Assembly: GCA_026197015.1 (NCBI GenBank) | Contig: JAPHRB010000017.1 | Span: 1-12,761 of the forward strand | Reading direction: 5' to 3' | From: Gammaproteobacteria bacterium | GTDB taxonomy: Bacteria; Pseudomonadota; Gammaproteobacteria; SZUA-229 | Length of the DNA: 12,761 bases | Shown here: positions 1 to 7,520 of the stretch, one piece after another | How the letters are laid out: the number at the start of each line of letters is the position of its first letter | How positions within the stretch are numbered: the first letter of the stretch is position 1 | Made by a program: the position numbers and the translations under genes | Notes under the pieces: model-generated | Databases searched by the model: none | Seen by the model: the letters and a program-made list of their open reading frames with translations, nothing else | What the model was told of the DNA's origin: nothing

Positions 1-1
1 T

Positions 2-637
2 AATGTTTCAGGTTTAATATTTATGGGTGGTGCGGGTAGTGTTAATGAGCCTAAAGACTGGATTACTCAGGAACTGGCCCTGATTCGTCAGGCTGACACA
101 CAGTCTATTCCCATGCTGGGCATCTGTTTTGGCGCACAACTGATCAGTAAAGCACTGGGGGGAGATGTTTGTGAAGGCAGTGAGCTGGAGATTGGCTGGC
201 ATAATGTTCAGTCTGTGAATGAAGTGGAGGGCGGCCCACCAGGCATTTCAACAGAGAAAAAAGCCTGGTTATCCGGTTTGCCTGAAAACTTTATCGCATT
301 TCAATGGCATGCACATACCTTAACCGTACCGCCGGGCGCCATTCAACTGTGGAGAAGCGACTGTTACGAACAGCAGGGGTTTGCAAAGGGTCAGGTGCTT
401 GGCATGCAGTTTCACCTGGAAGTAAGCGCTGAGTCTATTCTGGATTTAAGCCATCGTTATGCCAGTGATTTATCACATGTAACTCATTGTTCGCAGAGTG
501 TTGAACAGATAAACGAAAATATACAACAACGCGTTGATAAACTGCACGATGTTGCAGATCAGATATATCACCGCTGGTTAAGCCTGGCGGGGATTATCTC
601 AGCTGATATAGATGACACTGAACGGGCAAGTGAATAA
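2..637 (+). CDS. class I glutamine amidotransferase (5' end cut by window)
   Basis: The reading frame is open to the left edge, so the true start lies outside the window. The first ATG in view (23-25) sits inside the conserved GLIFMGGAGSV strand of the fold and is not a credible start. The product belongs to the class I (triad-type) glutamine amidotransferases, which release ammonia from glutamine. The nucleophile elbow LGICFGAQL has its Cys codon at 125-127. The His and Glu of the triad are in MQFHLEVS, codons at 413-415 and 419-421. The motif FQWHAHT before it is typical of the stand-alone, GMP-synthase-like subgroup. No synthetase domain follows, and the protein ends about 70 residues after the triad in a charged, probably helical tail. 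The acceptor substrate is unknown. It converges on gdhA across 146 nt. The family call is firm; the specific reaction is not known. Confidence 0.85.
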   Translation, partial: NVSGLIFMGGAGSVNEPKDWITQELALIRQADTQSIPMLGICFGAQLISKALGGDVCEGSELEIGWHNVQSVNEVEGGPPGISTEKKAWLSGLPENFIAFQWHAHTLTVPPGAIQLWRSDCYEQQGFAKGQVLGMQFHLEVSAESILDLSHRYASDLSHVTHCSQSVEQINENIQQRVDKLHDVADQIYHRWLSLAGIISADIDDTERASE

Positions 638-653
638 AACATTCTAAACAGCT

Positions 654-669
654 GAGTTAAATTTAACTC
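654..669. repeat. perfect 16-bp palindrome
   Basis: GAGTTAAATTTAACTC reads the same on both strands. It lies 16 nt after the amidotransferase stop codon, and its last three bases are the first three of the REP-like repeat. As RNA it could form a 6-bp stem with an AATT loop, but no T-run follows, so it is not a convincing terminator. It may be part of the repeat insertion or a protein-binding site. Confidence 0.6.
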
Positions 670-696
670 GTTCCCACGCAGGAGCATGGGAACGAG
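667..696. repeat. REP-like palindromic element, copy 1
   Basis: The two perfect 10-bp arms are CTCGTTCCCA (667-676) and TGGGAACGAG (687-696). The stem continues past one C/A mismatch for two more pairs around an AGGA loop. It is followed by an A-run (698-705, broken by one C). A second copy with the same core and the same A-run lies at 7491-7518. This design, an imperfect GC-rich hairpin of about 30 nt repeated in intergenic space, matches the REP-like elements common in gammaproteobacteria, which are often moved by RAYT (TnpA-REP) transposases. No such transposase is in this window. Confidence 0.75.
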
Positions 697-736
697 ACAA
701 AAAAATGCCTGTGTGAGATGAAGCTGAGCATGATGA

Positions 737-763
737 GCCCGGGCATGATTAATCTGTCCGGGC
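737..763. repeat. GC-rich inverted repeat between convergent genes
   Basis: GCCCGGGCA (737-745) and TGTCCGGGC (755-763) pair over 9 positions in plus-strand RNA, with one G-U wobble and a 9-nt loop. It lies 20 nt downstream of the gdhA stop and 100 nt downstream of the amidotransferase stop. It could slow or end transcription from both sides, but there is no T-run directly after it on either strand, so the terminator call is weak. Confidence 0.4.
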
Positions 764-783
764 AAGTTTGAGTCGTTAAGTTC

Positions 784-2106
784 TCAGGGCCAGATTCCAC
801 GCATCAATGTGGCATTGGCTACTCTTTCAATGGCATTAATTAATGCTACTGTCCTGAAATCCGGGCACTCTAGTTGAGTATCTGTTTCACTATCAATGGC
901 TGTTTCTTCGCAAACTAAAAAAGCCTGCCAACGCTTGAAAACAGAATCGACGCTGTTGTACATTTTCTTTTTGAGTCGAGCATTAACAACCTCAAGATCC
1001 CATTGTTCATTGGCCTGATTTTGTACCCATTCATAATAACTCACCGTAACACCGCCGGCATTGGCCATAATATCAGGGATAAGATAAATGCCCTTTTCCT
1101 GCAAAACTTTGTCCGCCGTTGGTGTTGTTGGGTTGTTAGCTGCTTCCACAATAAGTCTGGCTTTTATGTTGTTAACATTATCTGCATGGATCTGGTTACT
1201 GATGGCAGCGGGGATGAGAATGTCACAGTCAATTTCAATGAGTTCTTCATTAGTGAGTGAGAGTGTGCCAGGCAGGCCAACCATACTACCGTGTTCTGCT
1301 TTGTAGGCAGTGACTTCTTCGAGATTTAGCCCGCTTTCTGAATAAACACACCCACCACTATCACTTAACGCTATGATGATTGCACCCTGTTCTTTAAAAG
1401 CATGTGCGGCAACGCTGCCCACATTACCAAAACCCTGAATGACTACCCGGGCGCCGCTAATTTTTGTCAGGCCAGGTATGAGTTCTTTTGACAGGAACCG
1501 TTCAGTTACATAAAGGCAACCCTGACCAGTCGCTTCGGTGCGGCCATATGAACCACCAAGGTCGATTGGTTTACCGGTGACTACCGGGCGATTGTTTTCA
1601 CCCGGATTTAGTGTGTCATAAGTATCATATATCCAGGCCATTGTTTGTTCATTGGTGTACATATCTGGAGCGGGAATATCGGTGTGTGGCCCAATCAAAT
1701 CGCGAAGCTCAGATGTAAAACGGCGTGTGATACGCCTGAGTTCATTGGTGCTGAGTTCTTTTGTGTTACAAACGATAGCGCCTTTTGCGCCTCCAAAGGG
1801 GATATTAACCAGTGCGCATTTCCAGGTCATGAGTTTGGCCAGGGAAATTACTTCTTCCTGTGTGACATCCGGGTGATAACGTATGCCGCCTTTTCCAGGG
1901 CCAAATACTCTATTGTGTACCACTCGATAACTGTGAAAGGTTTGTACAGAACCATCATCAAGTTCAATAGGGAAATTAATAATGTGGATGTGTTTGGGCT
2001 GTTTGAGAAAATCAATAAGTCCGGTCTGTAAATGGCTGATATAAGCACGTGCCTTATCAAATTGTTGTTCACTGATAACAATTGGGTCAAGAATTTCGTT
2101 GTTCAT
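784..2106 (-). CDS. gdhA: glutamate dehydrogenase (Glu/Leu/Phe/Val dehydrogenase family)
   Basis: This 440-residue enzyme has the length of the small hexameric glutamate dehydrogenases, which interconvert glutamate with 2-oxoglutarate plus ammonium using NAD(P)(H) in the cytoplasm. The N-terminal domain carries GPGKGGIRYHP (Lys72), LMTWKCALVNIPFGGAKGA (Lys96 and Lys108) and PAPDM (Asp148), the substrate-binding and catalytic residues of the family. A Rossmann fold begins at GFGNVG (225-230), and NAGGVTVSYYEWVQN (349-363) is the usual C-terminal signature. A short acidic segment near residues 398-415 is not a core family motif. The sequence does not settle NAD versus NADP use, and leucine or phenylalanine dehydrogenase is less likely given the length. 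It starts 83 nt after cbpM on the same strand, with only a weak ribosome site (GGAA), and may be read partly from the cbpA promoter. Confidence 0.9.
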   Translation of the reverse strand: MNNEILDPIVISEQQFDKARAYISHLQTGLIDFLKQPKHIHIINFPIELDDGSVQTFHSYRVVHNRVFGPGKGGIRYHPDVTQEEVISLAKLMTWKCALVNIPFGGAKGAIVCNTKELSTNELRRITRRFTSELRDLIGPHTDIPAPDMYTNEQTMAWIYDTYDTLNPGENNRPVVTGKPIDLGGSYGRTEATGQGCLYVTERFLSKELIPGLTKISGARVVIQGFGNVGSVAAHAFKEQGAIIIALSDSGGCVYSESGLNLEEVTAYKAEHGSMVGLPGTLSLTNEELIEIDCDILIPAAISNQIHADNVNNIKARLIVEAANNPTTPTADKVLQEKGIYLIPDIMANAGGVTVSYYEWVQNQANEQWDLEVVNARLKKKMYNSVDSVFKRWQAFLVCEETAIDSETDTQLECPDFRTVALINAIERVANATLMRGIWP

Positions 2107-2134
2107 GTGTTTCCAGGTGTTTGAAGTTGGCGAT

Positions 2135-2169
2135 CAAACTGTAACCGTTATTGTTTAACGGCTTGTTTG
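2135..2169 (-). repeat. two-part hairpin between cbpM and gdhA
   Basis: In minus-strand RNA, an outer 5-bp helix CAAAC/GTTTG encloses a 1-by-3 internal loop and then an 8-bp helix (core CCGTTA/TAACGG, plus one G-U and one A-U pair) with an AACAA loop. It fills nearly half of the 83-nt gap. There is no T-run after it, so it is unlikely to be a full intrinsic terminator. It could be an RNA-processing or stability element that uncouples gdhA from cbpAM, or a partial attenuator. Confidence 0.5.
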
Positions 2170-2189
2170 ATTCTGCTAAAACATAAACA

Positions 2190-2525
2190 TTAATCTTCAG
2201 CAGACATCTCATAACGTTGTAAACGAGCTTGCAGAGTTTCAACTTCTTCAAGTAAATCAAGCGCCAGTGCAATTCCGGCCATATTGATATTAAGGTCACG
2301 TTGCAGTCGCATAGCGGTGCGTGCTCGCTGTAAACTGTCTGCTGTAAATCGCCATTGTGACTCTAGCTGCCTCATTGGTTCCCGCTGCACAGGCTCAAGA
2401 GCACCTTCTTCAACCAGTTCAATAATCCATTCAGCGGGGCGTGAGCAGGCACAGCAAAGCTCGTTTAAACTAAGTTCAGTTTGCTCGTCGAGTAAGGTTC
2501 CATTGAGTATTACCAGTTTGTTCAT
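2190..2525 (-). CDS. cbpM: chaperone modulatory protein CbpM
   Basis: A small protein of 111 residues, close to the usual CbpM size of about 100. CbpM binds the J-domain of CbpA and blocks its stimulation of DnaK; in the family it is a MerR-like winged-helix dimer. Visible hallmarks are the N-terminal strand LVILNG, the helix-turn-helix-like stretch LSLNELCCACSRPAEWIIELVEEGALEP (about 18-45), the WRFTADSLQRARTAMRLQRDLNINMAGIALALDLL stretch (about 57-91), and a C-terminal helix ending LQARLQRY. It begins 3 nt after the cbpA stop codon, so translation is probably coupled. The pairing with cbpA directly upstream makes the assignment strong even though CbpM sequences diverge. Confidence 0.88.
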   Translation of the reverse strand: MNKLVILNGTLLDEQTELSLNELCCACSRPAEWIIELVEEGALEPVQREPMRQLESQWRFTADSLQRARTAMRLQRDLNINMAGIALALDLLEEVETLQARLQRYEMSAED

Positions 2526-2528
2526 CGC

Positions 2529-3491
2529 TTATACTCCCAATGCACTACGTGGGTTATAGGACAGCTCCTGCTGCATTTCTTTATACAGCGCCTGCGCTTT
2601 TTCATTATCGGCAGGGGGCAGGGTGATTTGTGTTGTAACATAAAAATCACCCGCGGTCTTAGCCGGAATACCGCGTGCTTTTAAGCGCAATTTTCGACCA
2701 CCCGGTGTGTTTGCTGCTATTTTCAGATCAACCGGGCCGCCAGGTGTAGGTACTTTAACGGTAGCGCCTAAAGCCGCTTCCCAGGGTGTTATGGGTAAGT
2801 CGAGATAGACATCATGACCTTCTACCCGATACATACTATGGGGATTAAACTCGATCACCAGATACAGATCTCCAGCAGGTGCGCTGCCCATACCCGCAGA
2901 GCCCTGGCCGCTCAGGCGAATACGCTGGCCCTGTTTAACGCCCTTGGGTATTTTAACATTCAGAGTGCGTTGTTTGTTAATCACATGACCTGTGTTATCC
3001 AGTTCCGGTGATTGCAGGGTGATGCTACGGCTTGCACCATTGTAAGCATCTTCAATATCAATCATAACTTTTGCATGATGGTCTTCGCCACGTGCATTAT
3101 AAGCCCTGTGCTGCTGTCCCCGCTGTCCAGCAGAACGTGCCGAGCCAAAATCGTGGCCAAATAGTGATTCGAAAAAATCACTGTAATCGGCATCATCGCC
3201 GCCGGTAAATCCACCACCATTAAATTCAAAACCCGCATCCCAGTTAGGCGGTGGATTGAAATCCTGACCGGCTTTCCAGTTTTCTCCAAGCTGATCATAA
3301 GCAGCGCGTTTTTCAGGATCTTTAAGAACCTCGTAAGCTTCACCTAACTCTTTAAATCGTTCTTCTGCATTGGCTTCTTTACTAACGTCCGGGTGATATT
3401 TTCGAGCTAGCTTTTTATAGGCTCTTTTTATATCAGTCTGGCTAGCATCTTTTTTGATGCCAATAATTTCATAATAATCTTTAAAATCCAT
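2529..3491 (-). CDS. cbpA: DnaJ-class co-chaperone CbpA
   Basis: A 320-residue J-domain protein of the CbpA type, slightly longer than the roughly 306 residues of the E. coli protein. The J-domain spans about residues 1-70 with the essential HPD at 33-35 and KDPEKRAAYDQLG at its end. A Gly/Phe-rich linker (about 75-115) contains YSDFFESLFG. Two substrate-binding beta domains follow (about 138-220 and 221-295), including VKIPKGVKQGQRIRLSGQG and LDLPITPWEAALGATVKVPT. The DnaJ zinc finger (CxxCxGxG repeats) is absent, which separates it from DnaJ itself. It acts with DnaK in the cytoplasm, and in E. coli also binds curved DNA. The ATG is preceded by GGAG with 7 nt spacing. It heads the cbpA-cbpM pair, with gdhA downstream. 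Confidence 0.93.
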   Translation of the reverse strand: MDFKDYYEIIGIKKDASQTDIKRAYKKLARKYHPDVSKEANAEERFKELGEAYEVLKDPEKRAAYDQLGENWKAGQDFNPPPNWDAGFEFNGGGFTGGDDADYSDFFESLFGHDFGSARSAGQRGQQHRAYNARGEDHHAKVMIDIEDAYNGASRSITLQSPELDNTGHVINKQRTLNVKIPKGVKQGQRIRLSGQGSAGMGSAPAGDLYLVIEFNPHSMYRVEGHDVYLDLPITPWEAALGATVKVPTPGGPVDLKIAANTPGGRKLRLKARGIPAKTAGDFYVTTQITLPPADNEKAQALYKEMQQELSYNPRSALGV

Positions 3492-3938
3492 ACTTGGCTC
3501 CAGCGAGCAATAACAGGCTGCATTAATACTGCATCTAAATATTTATGCTGTATATAAAAATTTAATTTAAAAAATTAGTTGCGCTACATTTAGTCGTAGT
3601 TAACTCTAAGTTATAAGATAAGATCGAATGACGGCATTTACAAGGGTTTATTAAAAACAATGTCACAATGATACAAAGAAAGGTGCTGACATTGAAATAA
3701 TCGAAAAAATCCCCGGAATATTGTCAAAACGTTATTTATTTTTTATTCCAATGGGCGGTTTAATCTTTTTTAATTTGAGATTGCTGATCAAAAACTATTC
3801 AGGTAGATGTTAGTGAATGGTTGTTGTTTACCCCGTATTTATGACGCACAACTAAAGAGGCTTTTATAAATCCAGACAAATTTATTGAGTTATTGTTTGT
3901 TGCTCTTCTGAAATTCTGTGATTCGTAGTGGTGAAAAA
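3492..3938. other. non-coding gap upstream of cbpA
   Basis: This 447-nt AT-rich stretch separates two minus-strand operons. No reading frame longer than about 20 codons with a plausible start and ribosome site was found on either strand. It should hold the cbpA promoter. Besides the candidate annotated separately, a perfect TTGACA lies on the minus strand (plus coordinates 3722-3727), but its best -10 is poor and 19 nt away. No convincing heat-shock (sigma-32) promoter points toward cbpA, and no clear terminator was found after the permease gene at 3939. Confidence 0.6.
3615..3643 (-). promoter_or_regulatory. candidate sigma-70 promoter for cbpA
   Basis: On the minus strand TTGTAA (3638-3643) and TATCTT (3615-3620) are separated by exactly 17 nt. 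Each matches four of six consensus bases. Transcription would start about 115 nt before the cbpA ATG. In such AT-rich sequence this level of match can arise by chance. Confidence 0.3.
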
Positions 3939-5144
3939 TTATTCATGGCGTAGCGCTTCAATAGGGTCCAAATGTGCGGCCTTACGAGCAGGGAAATACC
4001 CGAAGATAACACCAACAGCGGCTGAAAAAAGAAATGAAATTATAACTATGCCTTCATTAAATATGAAAGGCACCTGCATTAAATCGGCAAGTGCAACGGA
4101 GCCTGCCAGGGCTAATATTATACCGATAATTCCACCTAATGATGACAGCGCTACGGCTTCCACCAAAAATTGCAATAACACCTCACGTTCAAGTGCGCCG
4201 ATAGCCAGTCGAATGCCTATTTCTCTTGTGCGTTCTGTAACGGACACCAGCATGATGTTCATGATTCCGATGCCGCCCACCAGTAAACTTACCGCAGCAA
4301 CAGCACCGAGTAACATGGTGAGTACTCTGGTGGTGCCACTCAGCATTTTGGCGATTTCTTTCATATCCATAACTGAAAAATCATCTTCTTCATTGTTTGA
4401 TAAGTGGCGACGTTCACGTAATAACTGTGTGATTGCCTGTTTTGCTTTTTGTGTTGATGCGCCATCTTTAATCGAGATATGAATCTGTCGAATGTCCTGG
4501 TTACCTGCTAAACGCCGTTGAAACGTTCGCAAAGGTAAAATAACCCTGTCGTCCTGATCGGTTCCCATGGCAGATTGACCTTTTGCCTCAAGCAGACCGA
4601 TGATCTGACATGAGAGTTTAGCCAGACGGATTTTCTGATCCAGAGGATTCTGTCTGCCAAACAGTTCTTTGCGAACTGTTTCTCCAATTATGCAGACGGC
4701 TTTACCGGCACGTAATTCACTATCGGTAAAAGGGCGTCCTGATTTAAATGTCCAGTTGCCCGCTTTAAAAAACTCATTGGTCGAGCCACTGATGCTAGTG
4801 CTCCAGTTTTCATTGCCGAAGACAACAGTTGCGCCTTGAGTCGAAGAGGGTGCAACTGCACTGATGTTACTTATCTCTCTGCTAATTGCTTCGGCATCAT
4901 CCATGCGAAATGCAGCAGCCGAAGATCGTTGCCCCATTCCCAATCTCTGGCCGGGAGATACCATTAACAGATTACTCCCCAGGCTAGAAATCTGTTCAGT
5001 GACCTGAGCTGTCGCACCGCCACCAATGGTCACCATAATAATCACCGCGGCGACACCAATAACAATACCTAGAATAGTGAGAAAGGAGCGCATTATGTTA
5101 CGACGAATTTCTCGCATCGCGAGTAGTAGAGCATTCCATAACAT
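3939..5144 (-). CDS. ABC transporter permease, FtsX/MacB type
   Basis: This 401-residue inner-membrane protein has the four-helix MacB layout. TM1 is at about 21-41, after the amphipathic start ALLLAMREIRRNIMRSFLT. A large periplasmic domain covers about 43-270. TM2 (about 275-299), TM3 (about 326-354) and TM4 (about 366-384) follow. The cytoplasmic loop SVTERTREIGIRLAIGA (301-317) and the C-terminal end YFPARKAAHLDPIEALRHE are family signatures. In canonical MacB the ATPase and permease are one polypeptide; here they are separate, as in the Bacillus YknXYZ arrangement. The start codon overlaps the ATPase stop codon (TGATG), implying translational coupling and equal production. Together with the adaptor upstream it should form a tripartite export pump. 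The substrate (macrolide, lipopeptide, peptide or other) cannot be read from the sequence. Confidence 0.9.
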   Translation of the reverse strand: MLWNALLLAMREIRRNIMRSFLTILGIVIGVAAVIIMVTIGGGATAQVTEQISSLGSNLLMVSPGQRLGMGQRSSAAAFRMDDAEAISREISNISAVAPSSTQGATVVFGNENWSTSISGSTNEFFKAGNWTFKSGRPFTDSELRAGKAVCIIGETVRKELFGRQNPLDQKIRLAKLSCQIIGLLEAKGQSAMGTDQDDRVILPLRTFQRRLAGNQDIRQIHISIKDGASTQKAKQAITQLLRERRHLSNNEEDDFSVMDMKEIAKMLSGTTRVLTMLLGAVAAVSLLVGGIGIMNIMLVSVTERTREIGIRLAIGALEREVLLQFLVEAVALSSLGGIIGIILALAGSVALADLMQVPFIFNEGIVIISFLFSAAVGVIFGYFPARKAAHLDPIEALRHE

Positions 5145-5860
5145 CAGCTGTTTTCTCCATTGTTTGCGTCACTATCAACAAGGCCATCGAGGAAATGAAT
5201 CTGCCGTTTGGCAAATGCCGCCATATCTGGTTCATGGGTCACCATGACCACTGTAATACCCTGATCCTGATTAAATGAAGTGAGCAGTTCCATGATCTCC
5301 CGGCTGCGTGATGAGTCCAGATTACCAGTGGGTTCATCAGCCAGTAACACCGAAGGTTCAGTTGCAATGGCACGCGCTATGGCGACTCGTTGTTGCTGAC
5401 CACCGGAAAGTTCACCCGGCGTATGGTTTTCCCAGCCATTCAAACCCACTATATCAAGTGCATTTAAGGCACGGGCACGACGCTCAGTGGCAGGTAAACC
5501 TCGATAAATCAGCGGTAGTTCCACATTTTCCAGCGCGGAAGTTCTGTTTAAAAGGTTATAACCCTGAAACACGAAACCAAGATAATTACGTCGTAGTAAT
5601 GCTAGTTGATCACGGGACAAGCCTCCCACTTCTATACCATTAAACAGGTAATTGCCTGAGCCAGGTGTGTCCAGGCAACCTAGAATATTCATGCAGGTTG
5701 ATTTTCCGGAACCGCTTGGCCCCATTACTGCAACAAAGTCACCACGTTCGATTGTCAGATCAATCCCGCGTAAAGCCTGCATTTCTGCCTGGCCTTTGCC
5801 ATAAACTTTGGTTACACCTTTTAACTCGATCAAAGCATGTGTCTGTTTTTTTTCTGGCAT
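5144..5860 (-). CDS. ABC transporter ATP-binding protein, MacB/LolD type
   Basis: This 238-residue nucleotide-binding subunit powers the permease encoded just downstream. All ATPase motifs are intact: Walker A GPSGSGKST (47-55), Q-loop Gln99 in FVFQGYNLL, signature LSGGQQQR (151-158), Walker B VLLADEP (171-177) and switch His209. The wording around them (TKVYGKGQ, EMQALRGIDLTIERGD, IATEPSVLLADEPTGNLD) is that of the MacB/LolD/YknY group. The ATG at 5858-5860 is chosen because GGAA lies 6 nt before it and because the family usually starts just before the IELKGVTKVY strand. An in-frame TTG at 5876-5878 would add six residues but lacks a ribosome site. Adaptor, ATPase and permease are spaced like one operon. 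Confidence 0.92.
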   Translation of the reverse strand: MPEKKQTHALIELKGVTKVYGKGQAEMQALRGIDLTIERGDFVAVMGPSGSGKSTCMNILGCLDTPGSGNYLFNGIEVGGLSRDQLALLRRNYLGFVFQGYNLLNRTSALENVELPLIYRGLPATERRARALNALDIVGLNGWENHTPGELSGGQQQRVAIARAIATEPSVLLADEPTGNLDSSRSREIMELLTSFNQDQGITVVMVTHEPDMAAFAKRQIHFLDGLVDSDANNGENS

Positions 5861-5866
5861 GATGGG

Positions 5867-5870
5867 TTCC
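5867..5870 (-). promoter_or_regulatory. ribosome-binding site deciding the ATPase start
   Basis: GGAA on the minus strand lies 6 nt before the ATG at 5858-5860. The alternative upstream TTG start has no purine-rich element at a usable distance. The site falls between the adaptor stop codon (5882-5884) and the ATPase ATG. Confidence 0.5.
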
Positions 5871-5881
5871 ACAGCCAATGA

Positions 5882-7177
5882 TTATTGATTGCTGCTAATG
5901 GTATCAATGATCACCTTCGTTTCGAGATCAAGATCACCGCTGATAATCTCTGTCACTATACCGTTGCTTGAACCCGTGGTGACGGCAATAGCCATAAGCT
6001 GCTCGTTGTGTAGTGCCCAAACCTGTTGTTGATGATTATTGGCTTTATCGGTGTCTTCACGTTGCTTCGGACCGCTGGGTGGGCGCGGTATCAGGCTGCC
6101 CACCAGGCCGCCACCACTGTTTTTTTGCTGCTCCAGTTTCTCGGGGTTAAAGCGAAGTGCGGCATTAGGAACCAGTAATGCATTCTTTACCTGTTTGACA
6201 AGAATATCGGCGGTGGCAGTCATGCCCGGGCGTAGTAATAACTCTGAATTATCTACACGCAGTATGGTTTCATAGGTCACTACACCATCCACCGTTTGAG
6301 AAGCAAAATGGACATCAGTAATTGTCGCAGGAAAATTTTTGTTTGCATAAGCGTCTACCGTAAACACCGCATCCTGCCCTTTCTTAACCTGTCCTACATC
6401 TGCTTCATCTACATCAACGTGCAATTCCATTTGCGTCAGGTTTTCAGCCAGAGTAAACATCACTGGCGTCTGAAAAGAAGCGGCCATAGTCTGACCGGGC
6501 TCAACATCACGTTCCAACACGATGCCATCGATGGGTGAGAGTATGGTCGCTTTTGCTAGTGTGGTTGTTTCAGCATCCAGAGAAGCCTGTGCCTGAACTA
6601 CCTGCGCTTTAGTACTCGCTAAATTAGCCAGGGCTCGATCATATGCTGCCTGCGCCGCATCGCAATCCTGCTCGGAACACATGCCAGTTTTAGCCAGTTC
6701 TCTGGAGCGTTTTAATTTGTTTTTAGTTTCGACAATAGTGGCTTCTGATTGTTTGACCTGCGCTCTTGCAAGATCCAGAGATGCCTTTGCCTGATTAACC
6801 TTGGCCTGTAACTGATCAGTGACCATGTGTGCAAGTACCTGACCCTGTTTGACACGATCATTAAAGTCCACAAGCACGGATTTAATCGTACCGGAAATTT
6901 CTGAACCAACTTCGACCTGATTAACGGGCTGAAGTGTGCCAGTAGCTGTAACCATTATACTCAGTAATCCACGGCTAACACTGGCGGTTTTATAGTAAAC
7001 GGTTTGTGACGGGTCATTACTGAATTTTTGCAACGCAAGAAGGCTTACTAAAATAATGACAGTGATAACCCCCCATTTGATATACAGATTGCGAGAAGCA
7101 GTGGATTGATTAAGCCCCAGAGTCTGTCGAATATCATCACCCTGTGTGCCTGCTAATTTCTCGTTATTTGATGCCAT
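5882..7177 (-). CDS. periplasmic adaptor (membrane fusion) protein, MacA/HlyD family
   Basis: This 431-residue adaptor is anchored in the inner membrane and bridges the ABC permease to an outer-membrane channel. It has a cytoplasmic N-terminus of about 32 residues, one membrane helix (about 33-50), and a split lipoyl domain (VGSEISGTIKSVLVDFNDRVKQGQ, about 90-113, and ILSPIDGIVLERDVEPGQTM, about 212-231). Between the halves is an alpha-hairpin (about 120-210), followed by beta-barrel and membrane-proximal domains. The hairpin tip keeps the R157-L161-S168 pattern that docks on TolC-type channels. Two cysteines, Cys167 and Cys172, flank this serine, which is unusual for an exposed periplasmic tip. 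A Pro/Gly/Gln-rich insertion (about 345-385) interrupts the C-terminal region. No TolC homologue is in the window. It is first in the cassette; its ribosome site is weak. Confidence 0.9.
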   Translation of the reverse strand: MASNNEKLAGTQGDDIRQTLGLNQSTASRNLYIKWGVITVIILVSLLALQKFSNDPSQTVYYKTASVSRGLLSIMVTATGTLQPVNQVEVGSEISGTIKSVLVDFNDRVKQGQVLAHMVTDQLQAKVNQAKASLDLARAQVKQSEATIVETKNKLKRSRELAKTGMCSEQDCDAAQAAYDRALANLASTKAQVVQAQASLDAETTTLAKATILSPIDGIVLERDVEPGQTMAASFQTPVMFTLAENLTQMELHVDVDEADVGQVKKGQDAVFTVDAYANKNFPATITDVHFASQTVDGVVTYETILRVDNSELLLRPGMTATADILVKQVKNALLVPNAALRFNPEKLEQQKNSGGGLVGSLIPRPPSGPKQREDTDKANNHQQQVWALHNEQLMAIAVTTGSSNGIVTEIISGDLDLETKVIIDTISSNQ

Positions 7178-7490
7178 GTTATAAATGCCTGTATTATTGC
7201 ATTGATTGTTATTTAAATTGTTAAACTTGTCTGTGATTTTAACCAGTGTAAAGGTGTTTTAATCATTTTAACATTTTAATTTTTTCATTATGAAAAATTC
7301 TGTACTTTTTAACATTAGCGAGAGTCTTTATTCAGTAATTATTTAAATCGGTCATTAGTTTTTATAAATATTAAGAAACCTGTCCACACGAATAGAGACA
7401 CAGAAATTTTTCTTTATAAACGCTTTCTCTATGGCTATATAGTGTTTATTGCGTGGTTTGAAATAAATGAAATACTATCAGTTTCTTATG

Positions 7491-7518
7491 CATTCCCACG
7501 CAGGAGTCTGGGAACGAG
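7491..7518. repeat. REP-like palindromic element, copy 2
   Basis: The core TTCCCACGCAGGAG (7493-7506) is identical to copy 1, and the right arm TGGGAACGAG (7509-7518) is also identical. The left arm has decayed (CATTCCCA in place of CGTTCCCA), and the loop-side bases differ (TC for CA). As in copy 1 an A-run follows directly (7521-7526). The shared flank suggests that the repeated unit is longer than the palindrome. Confidence 0.72.
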
Positions 7519-7520
7519 AT

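Noticed and set aside
1645..2031. A 128-codon open frame on the plus strand
   Set aside because: It lies wholly antisense to the strongly supported glutamate dehydrogenase gene and shows no family pattern.
3691..3719. Sigma-32-like pattern TTGAA, 14 nt, CCCC on the plus strand
   Set aside because: It points away from cbpA toward the 3' end of the permease gene, so no plus-strand gene would be served, and the -10 match ends after CCCC.
3928..4482. A 184-codon open frame on the plus strand
   Set aside because: It is antisense to the permease gene and its translation has low-complexity composition without any recognisable family; the minus-strand frame has clear MacB signatures.
5308..5643. 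A 111-codon open frame on the plus strand
   Set aside because: It is antisense to the ATPase motifs, with no ribosome site and no recognisable domain.
5144..5878. TTG start for the ATPase at 5876-5878
   Set aside because: No ribosome site precedes it, while the ATG at 5858-5860 has GGAA at 6 nt and matches the usual family N-terminus.
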